From Anthostomella pinea (taxonomy: Eukaryota; Ascomycota; Sordariomycetes; Xylariales; Xylariaceae): a stretch of 64,000 nucleotides of DNA. Positions 35,501-48,915 of this stretch are shown here, one piece after another (positions within the stretch are counted from its first letter, which is position 1; every line of letters starts with the position of its first letter). Location of the stretch: assembly GCA_963556695.1 (NCBI GenBank), contig CAUWAG010000018.1:3162001-3226000 (forward strand). The letters are read 5' to 3'. The position numbers were made by a program, and so were the translations under genes. The notes below the pieces were generated by a model that worked only from the letters and a program-made list of their open reading frames with translations, made no database searches and had not been told where the DNA came from.

Positions 35501-38500
35501 AGGTACCTTGTACCCTGGTCCGTGACCCATCCGTCATTGTGGCTGGAAAATGGGTTGAGGAGCCACATACACAGGCTGCACAAACATGCGGTGATGCCAT
35601 TGAGTGCATCAATTGTGCACTTCGAGCTCCCCCGCCCCTCTCAGGCACTCAGGCACGCCGGCATAGCGTGCCGAGAGAAGACAAATCACCAAACTCGCAC
35701 CCGTCTCCAGCTGTAGTGGCTCGGTTTCAGTCTTGAGATAACGTCGCGCTCCGGACAGCCGACTCCAGACTCTCCAGGTCCAGACTCCAGACTCGCACGA
35801 GTGACACGACTTTAACGAGGGGCATGCTGGCACGGCTCCGGGCTGGCAGTGACAAGACAATGCGCTAACAATTAATGCGTTTCTGCACGGTAAGCTTCCT
35901 CTTGTTTCATCTCGGCTGACATGAACCAAAGTCAGTCGACCCATGGCTCATTGGATGGACGGCTGGCCTCGGCTGGTTTCGAGGCATCTTGTTTCGACGG
36001 CTCTACGATGAGTGCCGAGATTGGAAGGGCGACCCCCACGGCTTTTGCAAACGTGGTTCCAATCTCAGGCCATGGCAGTGGGCGAACAAGAAGCATCGTA
36101 GCATCTGGTCTGCAATATACGCTGTTGCTATTAATCAAGTGCAACAAGTCGTAAGTCGTCACAGCAGCATGCATGTGGTGCCATAAAGTGCAGCGTTTGC
36201 ATATCGCCCTCGGTCACGAAATAATCACGGAATGGCACGAACTCGCTTTTTCTTGGTTTTGCACCTGGTTTGTCGACACAATAGCTGGCTATGCAACGAA
36301 TTCACATACAGATAATTCCGAAATTGGAGCAAGAACAGAAAGGGATGCCACTCTTCAGATTGTCGACGGCGATTGCAATGCCGTTGGCCAAGGTAACACC
36401 GACGATTGATGCTTTTCTTTCCTGAGACGAAGACAACGGGGGCCAAGAAATCAAAACCGGCTCCGTTGAAACACACCCTCCTCACCTTACCTTACTTCAC
36501 GCTCACCTTGCGCGGTTGGACTCAAACCACGGGACGGCGGACGTGGCTATGCATGAAGTCCGCAAGCATGCCGCGAAGTCGAAGCAAGCCTGTCCTCGCT
36601 GATCGTCTGCTTGCATTCGGGGCGCGGTTGCCGCGATCGCGACTGCAACCTTGATGTGCATGAGATCTTCACCTCCCTCACTCCTCAACCCCCTACACCC
36701 TGCCTTGTCTCGTCTTCTCGTAGCCCGATTGCTCGCATACGCACGTACATACATGATGTATCGTCAGTGGCGGTCGTTGCCGGAGCGGCAGAATGGCAGA
36801 GCTTCTCTGTCCAATAGTGAGGAGTGCCTCTCCATGGAACGAAGCCGGTCAGACGCCGCCGGTCAGAGAAATTCATGCTGATGCCGACGTGTCAGCCATG
36901 ATTCCAGCCGAAATGTCCAGAACACGCCTGGCCGAGATGAATACCGAATCTCAATTCGTTCCTCTGTCCACAGATTGGGTGAGCCACTCAGCTCCGTCGA
37001 TTGCCGTCACCGTTAACGCATTACGTCTCAGGGATCGTTATGTCACGTTCCCGGGTGTTCGATTCTTGCTTTTTTCGAAGCAAGGCGGCTTTGTACCCTA
37101 GGCTCATCAAACATTGGCATGAGCAGCCCGTTTTCTCATCCACATGGCTGAACCCTTCCACCTTCCACCGAGTGTTCTGGCGTGGTTATTGTCTCACTAC
37201 TTGGACCGGCGAGGATGGACGACGCCTCGAAAACTTGTTCGCGACATCTAGAACCGTGCCAATTGCGGAAGGTGCCGGGGCGTCTTAAGGACCTTGGTGA
37301 AGACGGTCTGATGCATCCGAGTTTACCGACGTGGCGTCTTCGCATTGAGGTGCATCCAGGCACCAGGGCCCAGAGTTGGAGGACAACTGTTCGTCCACCG
37401 GGTGTTGAGAACAGATCAATGGGTGGTCATAGTCTTTTGGGCGCACCGGGGTTCATCAATCGGAATAAGATCACTCAGCCCAGATTTCTGCCCTACGTGG
37501 CCGTCCAAGGCAGGGGAGCTTCGCAAACAAGCGTTTTTCGGCTATGGTTATGGTGGTCAAATTCTCCGCTTCGTCCCGGCTCCCAAGATTCGCGACCGTG
37601 GTGTACGTCTCATCAGGCAAAGCATTCCTGATTGATCGGCCGATTGAACGAGAGATTACTATTGTGACTCCTACGAAAACTTTTCACGCGTCCCAGCAGG
37701 AACAAACTCGGCAAAAGCACAGGAATGATGAGCAGGGAAGCGCTTTCCTTCGGAGCTCCGCCGACTCCACCAGAAAGTGACTCAGCTTTGGCGGTGATTC
37801 ACAACCTCATCCAATCTCTCTTCCCATGAACCGTACTGGATCCAAGCTGAACCTGGGAACGAATAGAAATAGACCCTGGAATTCGTCTCTTGTCTCAGTC
37901 CATTCTCATTCCACGGTCGGGAAACGGGAGAGCCTCCTCAAGGTGTGACGTTTCAATGCCAGGTTGCATTTATTTCTTTTGAAGAATGGACACCGCTCAT
38001 GCCACTTTGATGTTTGACTCAGTCCCAAACGAATCGGGGCTGTCTGCCTCGATTTGGCAGTGGGGAGGCCCCAATTGGGGCTGTATCTGACAGACGTGGT
38101 ACATGACTCGGAGAGATACAGCTCAGATGGGATGTTGTCGGAATCCTACTGATGTTTGACGCCCCGCCCCTGGCTGTGAGGCTTATAGTGATATCCAGAA
38201 GAGCAATGCTGGCAGAGGCAGCCTGCCTGTCTGGCTTCATAGATAGGTGCAAGTAGTCGTAAGCACTCCGCTGACGATGATGTGCCAGCACGGCATTCGC
38301 GGTCACACGTCAACACGGCCACCAGCTTGTTGGGGCGTCGAGGTCTGACAAGACTTCATCCGTCCCCCCTTCATATTACGGTGGGTCTAGGCAGAATAAT
38401 TGAAACTTGGCCACCTGGTTTCATACGATGAAGACACCTCGACCAAGTTGATGTCTGAAGTTAGTACTATCATTAAAATACGACATTCCAGCTCCTCAAC

Positions 38501-41168
38501 AAATGCCGCCGAGGTTGGCAAGGCAATACGAAACAAGCATTCCTCGCCAGGCTCATCGTCACTGTGCCAGTATCTTCACATCATCACTTTCTTCACATCA
38601 GCACGCGGTTGGTCCGAGTAGATCGATCAAGCCTTGGGTGTGTTTCGCTATGATCTCCCAATCCATCTTATGATATCCATGGCTGAGGTCATTACGAGTA
38701 CGGTGGCACAGCATTGGCGCTTCTACACCCACGCCCGTCGTCACAGCCTGCAGAGAGAGGTGGTGTGCAGCATGAACAATTTCCGAGCTGTTCCTCATCA
38801 TCAACACGGCATAACTCAACAGGAGCCCGGATAAACTTCGAGCATTCATCCCCATGCAAGGCAATAGCATCCATGAAATGCTAAAGTGCTTGCAGGAAGC
38901 AAGCCAGCGAGGGAGGGAGGGAGGGCGCATCGCCATCAACAGCCGCCTTTCGCAATGTCGCCTTCATCTGCGTCCTGTTCGTCCATTGCTACTCTACCGG
39001 TCAGCTGCCGGTCTACCTGCCTAGACAGACAGATGCAGCTAGCTCGGTGAGCTGAGCCTGAACCTGCAGCCAGCAGGATTCGCACAGACAGAAGGCGGCT
39101 GGGTATGTACCTAGGGTTCGTTCGCCCGTAGGATTCGGCAAGCGAGCGAGCAACGCCGCAACGGCCTCGCCTGCTGCTTCTTCCTGGCTGTATGCAGGTA
39201 CGGCAATCCTTCGTCTGTTCGGACCCAACATACGTACGTACAACTAACTGTGCGTTGTGGATGACGCTTTTAGCTTCATCAATTCCAATTTCCCCCCATG
39301 TCTGCATGTCTGCTTTCACGCAGCTTTGTGGGGACGGGAGATAAGGGAGAGGCAGAAGAGCCAGGGGGCTTGACCGCGGATGGGTCCCGCGGTGCGTCGC
39401 GAAAAACCCGGCCGCGTCTATCTTGGATGGACGTCACGGTAGTAGCGCCGGTGTGCATGCCGTGCTGCAGATCTCGGTTCTATGAGAGTGACGACTGCGA
39501 CTGCGACGTAGGTAGATAGAATTGTTAATACCTCGGTCAAGGGGGGAAGGGTTGCATCTGCAACGGGTGCAGTCTGAAGGCGGCCGGGTGCGCCAGCGGT
39601 GGCAGCGAGGGCCATTGATAGATACCTACCCTACCTTAGGGAGGCACTTTTTTCAGACGCCTACGACGCAACAGCGTCGTAATGGGACATGGGAGTTCGC
39701 AGCACACAATGTGCCAAGGAGGCGCGGGGCCCGGACGCGACAAAGGCAGCAGACGTAGCAGTAGCAGTTGCCCGTTACATTCTAATCTAGAGGCTGCAGA
39801 CGATGAGGGCCGGGGAGAGAGACCGAGAAAGATCTCGCAGCAAGGCAACTGTGGTGAGGGAATACCCCCCGGCCCCAACCCCAAACTCCCGCGATTGGCT
39901 TCCGGTATCTCTCACCGGGCAATTCTTCCTGTGTGTGCAGCGGACAAGAAACGGGAAGGAGGGCAGGGTTCGACATGGTTTGATGTGACGATGTGCGGCC
40001 CCCATGGCCCATCGGATGATCCGTCGTCGCATTTTTTGATGGACACCTTTATCTTGCACAGATTCGAACTCTCGATGGCCAGCACACAGAGCAGAGTAAC
40101 GGACCACACACGCGACACTCTCCCCCCTGCTGATTGATGAACGACGACGACGCAATGCGGCCCGTCCCTGACATACTGGTCCCGTTGATCCCGCGCCACT
40201 CCCAAACCCTTTCTGGTGCAGATGGGATCGGCAAAATTGGGGCTATGGTTTGAGAGAGAATTTTTTGAACAAATAGGGCTCGCCGGGAGGCGCGCTATCA
40301 CTGCTATGTAAAGATTAAAGAAGTTCCTTCTACCCATGCGTGGCAGATACGCTCGAGCCTCTTCTTTCTTTGGACCTCGCATCATCGTTTCAGAGTCTTT
40401 TGCTTCCCTTGCTCCGATCCCACACCGTCGGCCGTCGCCGAACGAAAAGGCAAGGAGCTCTCCAGACAGGCAGGATCGTTTCCGGCGAGGGCGAAAGGAA
40501 TGGAATCCTCTTGCGGCGGGCAAACAGGCGGCGCGGCACAGGCTACGGTATGCCCCTGAGCCGAGGGCCCTGGGGGCCTGGATAAGCGCGCAAGCGAGCA
40601 CACCGCAGGCACGCCTATTACAGAATACAGAACACAGGTAAGGGATTTGATTTTTATTAGACGAGCAACAGGCTATTCCCAATGCAAATGCTGGGCGCGA
40701 GCCGTCAGCCCGTCAGCCTGTCAAGTATGCACAGCAGGGTGAGAATATCGAGGTCGCCATCGCGGACGATGCGATGCGACTGAACTATTCCGCGTCGGGG
40801 ATTCCGCGCCTCTTCCTCTCGAATGAGAGCTGGATGCGGTCAGCCGGCACGGTGTTGCAGAATTTTCTCGGCAACCTGGCTTGCATATGCTAGGTAGGTA
40901 GGCCTTGATGCAGACTTGTTGTTGTATTGAGATTTGAATAGCATGCGTTCGTCCTGTAGGAACCTGTGCCGTGTCCCCAACCTTCAACAGCAGCTGCAGC
41001 CACACCTACTCTACCATATGTACTCATCTCGGATCGATGCGACCAGCCGCCCGCCAGTCTGCCAGTCTGCAGCAGGACGCGAACCGTCTCAAACATGGAA
41101 ACCCGCGAGCCTATAGCGACCTTATTCATTTCAGGGTATGTAATAAAAGCAGTAATGAAGGAACGACC
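32554..41168. other. Gene-poor region of about 8.6 kb
   Basis: Ordinary composition and no recognisable protein family on either strand. The longest open frame (39912-40682, minus) has no family features and poor codon texture. Content I can support is the tandem duplication at 34308-34550. Short TACC/TAGG-rich motifs (such as ctaggtaggtagg near 40891) recur, as they do in the gap to the left. Confidence 0.5.
34308..34550. repeat. Imperfect tandem duplication, about 115-120 bp unit x2
   Basis: Unit 1 (34308-34420) and unit 2 (34429-34550) share agaccggc, gcaaagttc, caggcgtca, cgtttaggat, atgcaggttca and a closing agtctgaa block, with scattered substitutions and a small insertion in unit 2. 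Neither unit is coding in any convincing frame. Confidence 0.85.
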
Positions 41169-42721
41169 TTACGGCGCGAGCCGCTGCAGACTCTCAAACC
41201 CCCTGGCGAGCGCGTCCTCGCCCCCAGCCATCTCGAACTCGTATTCGAGGTCGGGCTGCGCCTCGCGGTACAGCGCGTGCGTCTCGCTGGCCATCTTGAA
41301 GTTGTACGCAGCCTCCTCGTCGCTGATGATCTGTTTGGGGAGCCCGTTGGCCGCCGCCGCCTCCACTGCCAGCTGCATCTCGCAGGCGCGGTCCATCAGC
41401 CCGAACATGAAGCCCGCCTCATCTACTGTCGAGCCGACGGTCACTGCGCGGTGTCGTGCGAGGGTTAGTTGTTGTTCGCTTCCGTGCGTGAGTGTCAAGT
41501 GAGGTCTGGGTGGTATGGATAGAACTGGCCGTCCGAGATTGCTGCGAGGGCTGAAACAACAACCTGCTACAGCGCGTATATATTCGAGAGGCCTTCTCGC
41601 TAAACAAGCCGGAAAAGGCAGGGGGGGCTATGAGGAGAGGTTACTCACGCAAGCCGTGGTTCATAAGAATCACGCCCTTGTTGCCCTCACCCAGGGCCTC
41701 GGCGATGTGCTCGCCCTCCTCAGAACCGAATACGATGCCGCCATAGCGCGCGTACACGGCATGCGCGTTGTGGAAGTTGCACACGTCTTGGTTCAGCATC
41801 TCAAGCGGACGCGCGAAGACGCTCCACGCCCGGCCGGCGTTGGAGTGCGCGTGGCATACGGCGTGTACTAAAGCAGCATGGCGAAGTCAGCCGAGTGATA
41901 GCGCAAGCTCCTCAGACAAATCAACTCACCATCGTGCGGCCGCCGCTTGTGCACCGCCGAGTGGATCAGGTAGCCCGCCGCGTTGGCCGGGCGGGACGTG
42001 TTGCCGCCAGCGACGCGCCCCGTCGCGATGTCGAGGCAGACCATGTCGCCCGCGCGCAGCATGCCGAAATGCCGGCCGAGCGGGTTCATCCACATCAGGC
42101 CCGGGTGCTCCGGGTCGCGCACCGAAATGTGGCCCGACTGGCCCTCGGTGAAGCCGCTGCGCGCGAAGAACCGGAACGTCGCCGCCATGTGCACGAGGAT
42201 GTGGCGCCGCCCGGCGGCGTACGAGGGGAAGGTCGGGATGCCTGGGTTGTGGTGTTAGCTTGGGTGGTTTACGGTGTGGTGGGGATGGGTCGTGTAGAGT
42301 GCCTGTGAGGCCCCTTTTCTTTGCTTGCAGCTTGTCACTTGGAAAGGGGATGCGAGGTCGTGCTGCAGTATGGAAGGATAGTCTGTGCTTACCTGGCATC
42401 ACCATGCCATGGGAGATAGCCTGTCGTACAAGCAGGTGTTAGTAAGATCCATCGCTAGGTAGTGACAGTAACGTATCAATACTTCTCGCCTTCCAGCAAT
42501 TCGTTATAAAGGGGCTCCCTAGCCGTCGCAAAGGGACAGGACACCTCTTCAGACTTGTGTGCGCGAAATAAGGGGCGAGGTGCCGCGCATCTTGCACTCA
42601 CCTCTAGCGGCGTCATCTCCTTTCCCGCTACGACCGCCTTCTCATCATTTTCCGCATGCTTCTTCTCGCCTTTCAGCGACAGAGTGCTGGACACCGTCTC
42701 TGTGCTCGCGGATGGGGCCAT
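41169..42721 (-). CDS. Class II aldolase/adducin domain protein
   Basis: Five exons: 42602-42721, 42393-42420, 41930-42241, 41649-41867 and 41169-41443. Introns have GT-AG ends and join in frame to give 317 aa. The order of motifs is that of the family: [18 protein letters not shown] (across two junctions), [22 protein letters not shown] with metal-ligand-type His159 and His161, and NHGLLTVG with His224. Bacterial relatives such as L-fuculose-phosphate aldolase cleave sugar phosphates with zinc. Fungal members of this 300-aa group mostly have no proven substrate, so I do not assign a reaction. The second exon is only 28 nt. The N-terminal 35 residues are low-complexity and likely flexible. 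The neighbouring sequence to the right holds a solo LTR and no other gene for 3 kb. Confidence 0.92.
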
Positions 42722-45700
42722 GATGGTTGTGGTGGCGAGTTCAGATTACGGGTTGTGTGCGAGTTTCGTGGTTGATATCTAGGTGTAGCTTTGAGATCGA
42801 GACCTGATCCCGTGGGTAGCAATCCCACTGCTCATAAGAAGCACAGGCAATAATAGTATAAGTGATGAGCTCGGAGCCTTTCTAGTAAAGTCGACATTCA
42901 CAACGTCGCGTCGTCTGCTGGTAGGACGGACGCCCTTCGAGCCACCTACAGTCCTAGGTGGAGAGCTCATGTCACCCAGCCCCTCAGTGACTTCCGGAGC
43001 CGGCCGGATCCGCCAACGACGTCCGAATCCTATCGGCACGGTCCCGACGGTCCCGCCTCTATCTCACCGAAGTTTGGTGATAGGCTGCTCGCTTGGAATC
43101 ATTGCTATAGAACGATTTGTTTCACTTACCAACATAGGAAATGGAGGAATCGAATGTGTATGGTGTCACCAATACTCGCCATCAGGTAACACTTGCGGGA
43201 TTGCATGTCTTAGTCTGTTACGAGCTGGAGGGAGCATGCGCTATACAAGGATCTCTCGTACGCCAGAAGAGGTTCAGAAAGCTACGAGCCTGTTGCCGAT
43301 GGCCACTGGGGAGGTTATCTAGAGCTGACACTCAGAATATGCTCGACGCATAATACTGGAGCGAACGTCACCCAGCAGTCCGTAGCTCCAATCCAGGCCA
43401 TCGCTGTACTTTGACGGGAGTCGTGCTGCCAATTTATCACGATGCCAAAAGCTGTGGAACAAGGCGGAGAGCTCGGTATCGGAAGAGTCTCACCGGTCAC
43501 GGAAACTCAAGCTTGGCACGGCTATGGGTGGTCAGATTGATGCGCTTCATCGTATCAACTAAGCCCCTGCTCAAGGTTTACGGTTCACCATGCTCTACTT
43601 ATTTCCTTCCTTGATTCAATAAGCTTGAGCTTGGTGGCCTCAACTGATTACCAGCTTGAATTCCAGCGCATAGTCCTATCTGGCCTGGTTCTCCAAATAT
43701 GCCGCTACTTGGTGTTTACAGCCATGATTCCACAGTACTTGCTATAGGAGCCATTCCCGCTCCTTGATCGACCTGTGCTGCAGGACGAGTTCTTCATCTG
43801 CCACTGGGTAAGCTATCAAGATATATCATCAACGACGTCTGCTCTGGTACCGTAACATAGTTCATACGTTGAATGAAAAGAGAGACTCTGAAGCACTGCT
43901 CTCTTTAGTCTTTAATTGCCAATGTGTCCGGGGAGTCGTCTGGGCGGGAGATTATAACAGGGAATGCTAAAGAGCACATACATTGTTGACTATGGCTTTG
44001 GTCAGCAGCCAACACCAGGTACACCAAGACCTTCTTGACATTTACTTATGTCTCCATATGCTTCATGTTGGAGTGATCTATGCATTGGGGCTCTGCGCAT
44101 AATCGAGCTTTATTCATACTACGGGTGTCATCATTCGTATCGGTCATTGGTACGATCCTATTCGATGCCCTTTTCACACCGAAAATATGCAAGAACCAGT
44201 AAGTTACTCGGCACTGAAACAAAATGATTATGACATCCTTGAAGGATAAGAAGCCATGTGATCAATATAGACTTGCTCGATGACTGTGCTCCATTGAGCA
44301 TGTGGCATTTGGTCACGACCTTATGACCCTGTACGAAGAAGCTGTCAAACAGAGCGTGGGGACTTTTAGATGGGTGTAAACGTATATTCTGGTGTAATCC
44401 GTGTTCTTGTTGTATCTGTGTGAAAATCCTTCTGTGGGCTAAGTAGCCCAAAAATGCCCTATTGGCCTTGTTGGTGCACTGCCACCTCCCTGAACGCCAC
44501 GGTGGCTTGCGCGCCATTCAACAGAAGCTCCCCCCAACCGTTCGCAACCTGGCAGGCTATTCGCGAGTCCTAGCACTGAATAAGCTATGTCAGTAAGTTT
44601 GGGTCAAAAATGGACCCGGTAGTATATCTAATAATCTAGCTGGCTTCCTACCATCGCTGCCTCTCGTGCAAGGAGCAGCCCTTGGCTTACATAGAATCGT
44701 TCGCCTCCATGGCGTGTATACATAGACCTAGCTTATTATGCTTGTTGCCGGCCAGACCAAATAACCGTTATCCATTACTATGTCCTAAGTTATGCCCATA
44801 TGTATGTATCATGTCTTCTAGCTTCCTATTTTCCCCTCTAAGGCCTGCTAGTTTGAGTGAAACAAAAAGGGGCTCCGTTGATAGATTATCAGTAGGTTGT
44901 CGGGACTTGACTGATAAGAAACACAATCCGTGTAATAAATCACACCAGTATGCTTGTCTTTATGTGTTAACGATCCAAAAACTGGTGATTTACCTCACCC
45001 AACTGCACAGGTGCTAGATCAAATGGTGGACCAGACCCTTTGAAGCGGCTGATTCTAGAATGTGCCTTTGATGTTATGCGTATATGCAGCGTGTAGATCT
45101 AAGCTGCCATCATCTCATCACATATAGAGCTTGTCTGTGGTGTGATCACGTAGGGTCGAATTTAACAGAAGTGTGTCTGGGAGTTATTGATATTACAATG
45201 CCCATTGACCCATGGGATCAGTGATACTCTCGTTTTGCGAGGCGGCTTGCCAGCTCCATCGTTCTGTCATGGGTGCTGGTGTAGGCTAGACCTGGTGTTG
45301 TGCGTCTAAACACCACGGGTCTGCTCATCGCGCAGTTAAACAGCGCGCAGCGCTCTCCCACCATATTATGATACAAACAGTACTTAATTCTACTGGACCA
45401 GGCAGCGAGGCACTGAGAATACCAACAAGTTGCAACCCGCAGGTAGAGTTTTCCTGACTTGTCCAACTCCCACCATCCTCCCATTCGCTCCGTTCGTGGA
45501 AACCTCAAATCCCAACTCGAGACAGTCTCCATTGCCGGTGAGTATACCAAGGCCAGAGACACCTTCGGACGACAGCAGAAGAGCAGTCTTTCACAAGACT
45601 TGCACATAATCCCTATGCTGACTTATATTTACCACAGAAAACCAGCCAAAGTCAGTAAGCAAGCCTCGTCACAATACCACAATACTCAATACATCACCAA

Positions 45701-45925
45701 GAAGGGAGCCTCATATTATACCCCACGACCAAAGATCCAACAAAATCCTGAGATCACAAGTGGGATTTCACTATCATCCTCGCAGGTCTTCGATGGCGAA
45801 GTCGTCTGCAATAATTCGTTGATCCTCGAGGCCTCAAGAGAGAGGCTTTGTCCTTGCCTGGACTGAGCCCTAGAAAGACATATATCGATATACCTTTGCA
45901 GCTCTAACACTGACTACTTCAGACA
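42722..45925. other. Intergenic region, about 3.2 kb, containing a solo LTR
   Basis: No supported gene. The short frame at 45459-45866 (plus) lacks family features. The region includes the promoters of the two divergent flanking genes (aldolase on the left, minus; unrecognised gene on the right, plus) and the solo LTR at 44343-44523. Confidence 0.5.
44343..44523. mobile_element. Solo LTR, 181 bp, TSD GAAGC
   Basis: It begins TGTCAAACAG and ends GCGCCATTCAACA (TG...CA), and is flanked by a perfect 5-bp duplication GAAGC at 44338-44342 and 44524-44528. It is nearly identical along its whole length to the copy at 61113-61293. Orientation is uncertain; on the minus strand it begins TGTTGAATGGCG, a common style for Copia LTRs. 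Confidence 0.93.
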
Positions 45926-48183
45926 ATGGGTCGACACGATCCCAAAGGCGGATTCGTTTCGGGGGGCGGTGGCCCAAGCCGACCTGGAGGAGGTATGTAT
46001 ACCCTTGTTGATTAGTGCTCCACGGATAGGCCATGAAAGGTTCCGTAGATGCAGGCAAGAGCTAACCACTTGGTGTATCAGGGAAACCTCCCCAGGCTTG
46101 GACGGGGCAAACTCCCCAGGCCCCAAGCCTTTTGCCCTCCGCCCTCCCCCACGACCCCAGAGCGACGGTCTGTTCTCCACTACCTTCACCCATCTTGCAA
46201 TCAACCCCCCACACCCGGATTAGGCCCACGCAGACCGAAGGCCTGCACAAAGCTGGAAAGACGAAACTGACCAGAATTTTCGCAAGCAGCAGAGCCGTCT
46301 CGACGCAATCACCGGCCAGAACGCGCATCACGGTTTCAACAACGAACTCGACATCATGCAGCAATACCTCGCCGACCTGAACCTCAGCGACGAGACTCCT
46401 GTCGACACAACCAATCCCCAACTCACCTCGTACGACGCATTGGACAAAGACTTCATCGAGACGCATGATGGAGAGAAGCCCGAGATGATCATCCCGGAGT
46501 CGCTCAAAGGTTTCGACAGCAAAGAGACCACGGCCGGCACCAATGAGGAGGAGCGCGAGCAAGAGGAGATCAACCGACTCGCGAAGCACCGATGGGACCG
46601 CGAACCCTACGTGTAAGTGGGAAGGAACTGGCTCACACCTGAGGAAAACTCGATTAACACATACCACACAGGCAACAGAGAACCATTGCACTCCGCAATG
46701 CGCTCGCCAACCCTCCGGAATCTCTCAATGCACCCGCCGCGACGCAGCATAGCTATCCGATTATTGAGCGCATTTTCAACGCTCCGATCCTCGAGCCGCC
46801 CCAAATCGAGGGATTCGTGGTAGACCTGCGCGCGCTTCTCTTGGAATACGGAAAGAGGAACGGTGGCACCCTAACACTGAACCTGCAGCGAGTTACATTC
46901 TTCAATGCATCCGCGAGTCCCCGAGCCAAGGCTATGCTCTCACTGAAGGACCGCGACTCACTCCGCAAGATCTACAACAATGGAACCGGAGGCAATAATC
47001 TCATGACTTTCTTCGCAGAGGATGGCCCCTTGACATTCCATCTGGTCAAGATGTAAGCTCCTCAGCCAGATACTTGATCGCAGCTACTAATACCACTCAC
47101 TATAGTCCCGACCATGCGACCAAGACGCTGCAGTGGTGGGTCTGGTACGACATACAGCAGCCTCTGGTAAACATTGATGGCAACGCACCCGACGAGCTGC
47201 GCGATAACCCTCCGGCCCGTGTCGTCATGGCTATGCCCGCGGAAATGACCACGCCCGGCAAGTGGCAGAAGGTCCGAATTGCTAAGAAGACAGAGGTCCT
47301 TCGAGAGCTTGGAGCGCGAGGCGAAGAGAGCGACAACCCCTCGCAAGGAACCCGGGGATGGGACAGCACTGCTGTCTGGACGAAGGGTGGTCTCCCACCT
47401 ATGCAGTTCTCCCCGGAGCCCGCATGCATCAGCCGTTTCATCGAGGAAGGAGGAGACGACAAGTTCCTTGGTATCCCCTACATGGAGGCATTCCCTAGCG
47501 AAGGCAAAAACGGTCTCACTGCGCCCGACATGCCGTTTGCACACCAACGTTGGTGGAGTACTGTGCGCGATGAGGTCAGCACACAGTCCAAGCGATGGAA
47601 GGACATGGTCGCACTCATGAGAACGCACTCCCTCGGTATCAAGGTCATGGCAAATGAGGCAGATTACGCCGACTGGAAAGCGCAGGAGAGAGCATGGAAG
47701 CCGCCCCAGAGTCTCCAAGACGCCCCCAACCTACGAGCGGGACCATCGTCGGCAAAGGGAAAGCGATCCGCGCAAGGCTCGATGCTTCAGCGGAAGACGA
47801 ACATCATGCGGCCTGGAACGAAAAAACTTTCTCAGTTGCGCAACGAGGTTCTGGCTGGTAACGTCGAGCCCGCTTCTAGCACCGGCCTTCCGCGTGGTAC
47901 TCGTGATTCTGCTTTGAGTCGTCCTCTTACCTATGATTCTCCCTCCAGCCGTGGTTCTTCCGCTGGCCGTGGTTCTCCCGCCGGCCGTGGTCTTTCCTCC
48001 AGCCCTGCAATTTCCTCCAGCCCAGGTTCTCCCGCTGGCCGTGGAGCTTCTATGACGAGTGAGCAACAAGCTGCCAACGAGGGAGACGGACAGAAGGAGT
48101 CTAGCAAGAGATCCCTCGCAGACAGCCCCTCTGTCACCTTTCCAGCCAGAAAAAAGAAGAGCGAAAAGGATATGCAAGAGTAA
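45926..48183 (+). CDS. Unrecognised four-exon fungal protein, 634 aa
   Basis: Exons 45926-45992, 46234-46612, 46672-47052 and 47106-48183. All introns are GT-AG and the frame is continuous. I do not recognise the family. The N-terminus is Gly-rich (GGFVSGGGGPSRPGG). The central part is globular-looking with Trp/aromatic-rich blocks (TLQWWVWYDIQQPLVNIDG, QRWWSTVRDEV). The C-terminal 130 residues are Ser/Gly/Arg-rich with repeated AGRG units (RGSSAGRGSPAGRGL) and end in a basic KKKSEKDMQE tail, suggesting a nucleic-acid-associated or nuclear protein; that is inference. Exon 2 is acidic (TNEEEREQEEINRLAKHRWDRE). It lies head-to-tail upstream of CCT3 with about 730 bp between, so they are probably separate transcripts. 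Confidence 0.8.
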
Positions 48184-48915
48184 GGACCAGAGAATTGGCG
48201 CATTCCTACGTATGTTGGCTTGCGAAGCATCCATGAATGCTTGGACCCGGTACGCTATCTCACTGGAAAGGGGGAAAGAAACATACGGTTTGGGCATTGA
48301 TTGGTAGTTGAGCATGTTGATTAGTATTCTGCCACGCATGATATGAGTCCAGGGGAATGATTTCGTCAGAGGACTGGTCTAGAGGACTTGACTCTTGATG
48401 TGGGCGTTAGGCTGTGGTGACCTGGATCTCTCGACAGCAGCTAGAGAGGTACACAATAGGTAGACTATAACAGCCACGCACTCAAACACTGTATGGTGCC
48501 CTTAAAACACTGAGACCGGTAGTGGGATGTGTAGTAGATGAATTCTTTGCTCCACCAAATACCTGATCACAGGTGCCTCGTGTTCTCGACCTCCGACTCC
48601 TTTGGAGAGAGGAAAGGAGAAGACGTTGAATTAGAGTAATTATGTGTTGCTATGCACAGACCTTCCCCTTCCCGTAGGCTGCCCCACCTGCAGCTGCACA
48701 CCGCATCGGCGAAACAATTTCTCCAATTTCATGGGGACCTGGAGCTATCCAAAAACTTCCAGGCGACAAGAACTTTGGGAGCAATCTAGCAAGCTTTCCG
48801 TCGCAATACCCTCGACGACCGTTTCGACCCTTACAGCCGTCTTTGAGCTCGGCATAGTTCGTACGAGCCAAATTCCTCCCAATTCGCCCAAGTTCGTCCA
48901 CGAGGCTCCTTCAAG
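48184..48915. other. Intergenic region upstream of CCT3
   Basis: About 730 bp with the 3' flank of the unrecognised gene and the promoter of CCT3. No further feature recognised. Confidence 0.5.

Noticed and set aside
39912..40682. 256-codon open frame on the minus strand
   Set aside because: No domain, unconvincing composition, no homology I recognise and no good splice or start context. It looks like a chance opening in balanced-composition DNA.
44158..44517. 119-codon minus-strand frame, similar to one at 61066-61287
   Set aside because: The similarity is due to the shared solo LTR; the frame starts inside the LTR and is not a gene.
46062..46691. 209-codon frame antisense to the unrecognised gene's second exon
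   Set aside because: The plus-strand gene has coherent splice sites over 2.3 kb; this frame has no features of its own.
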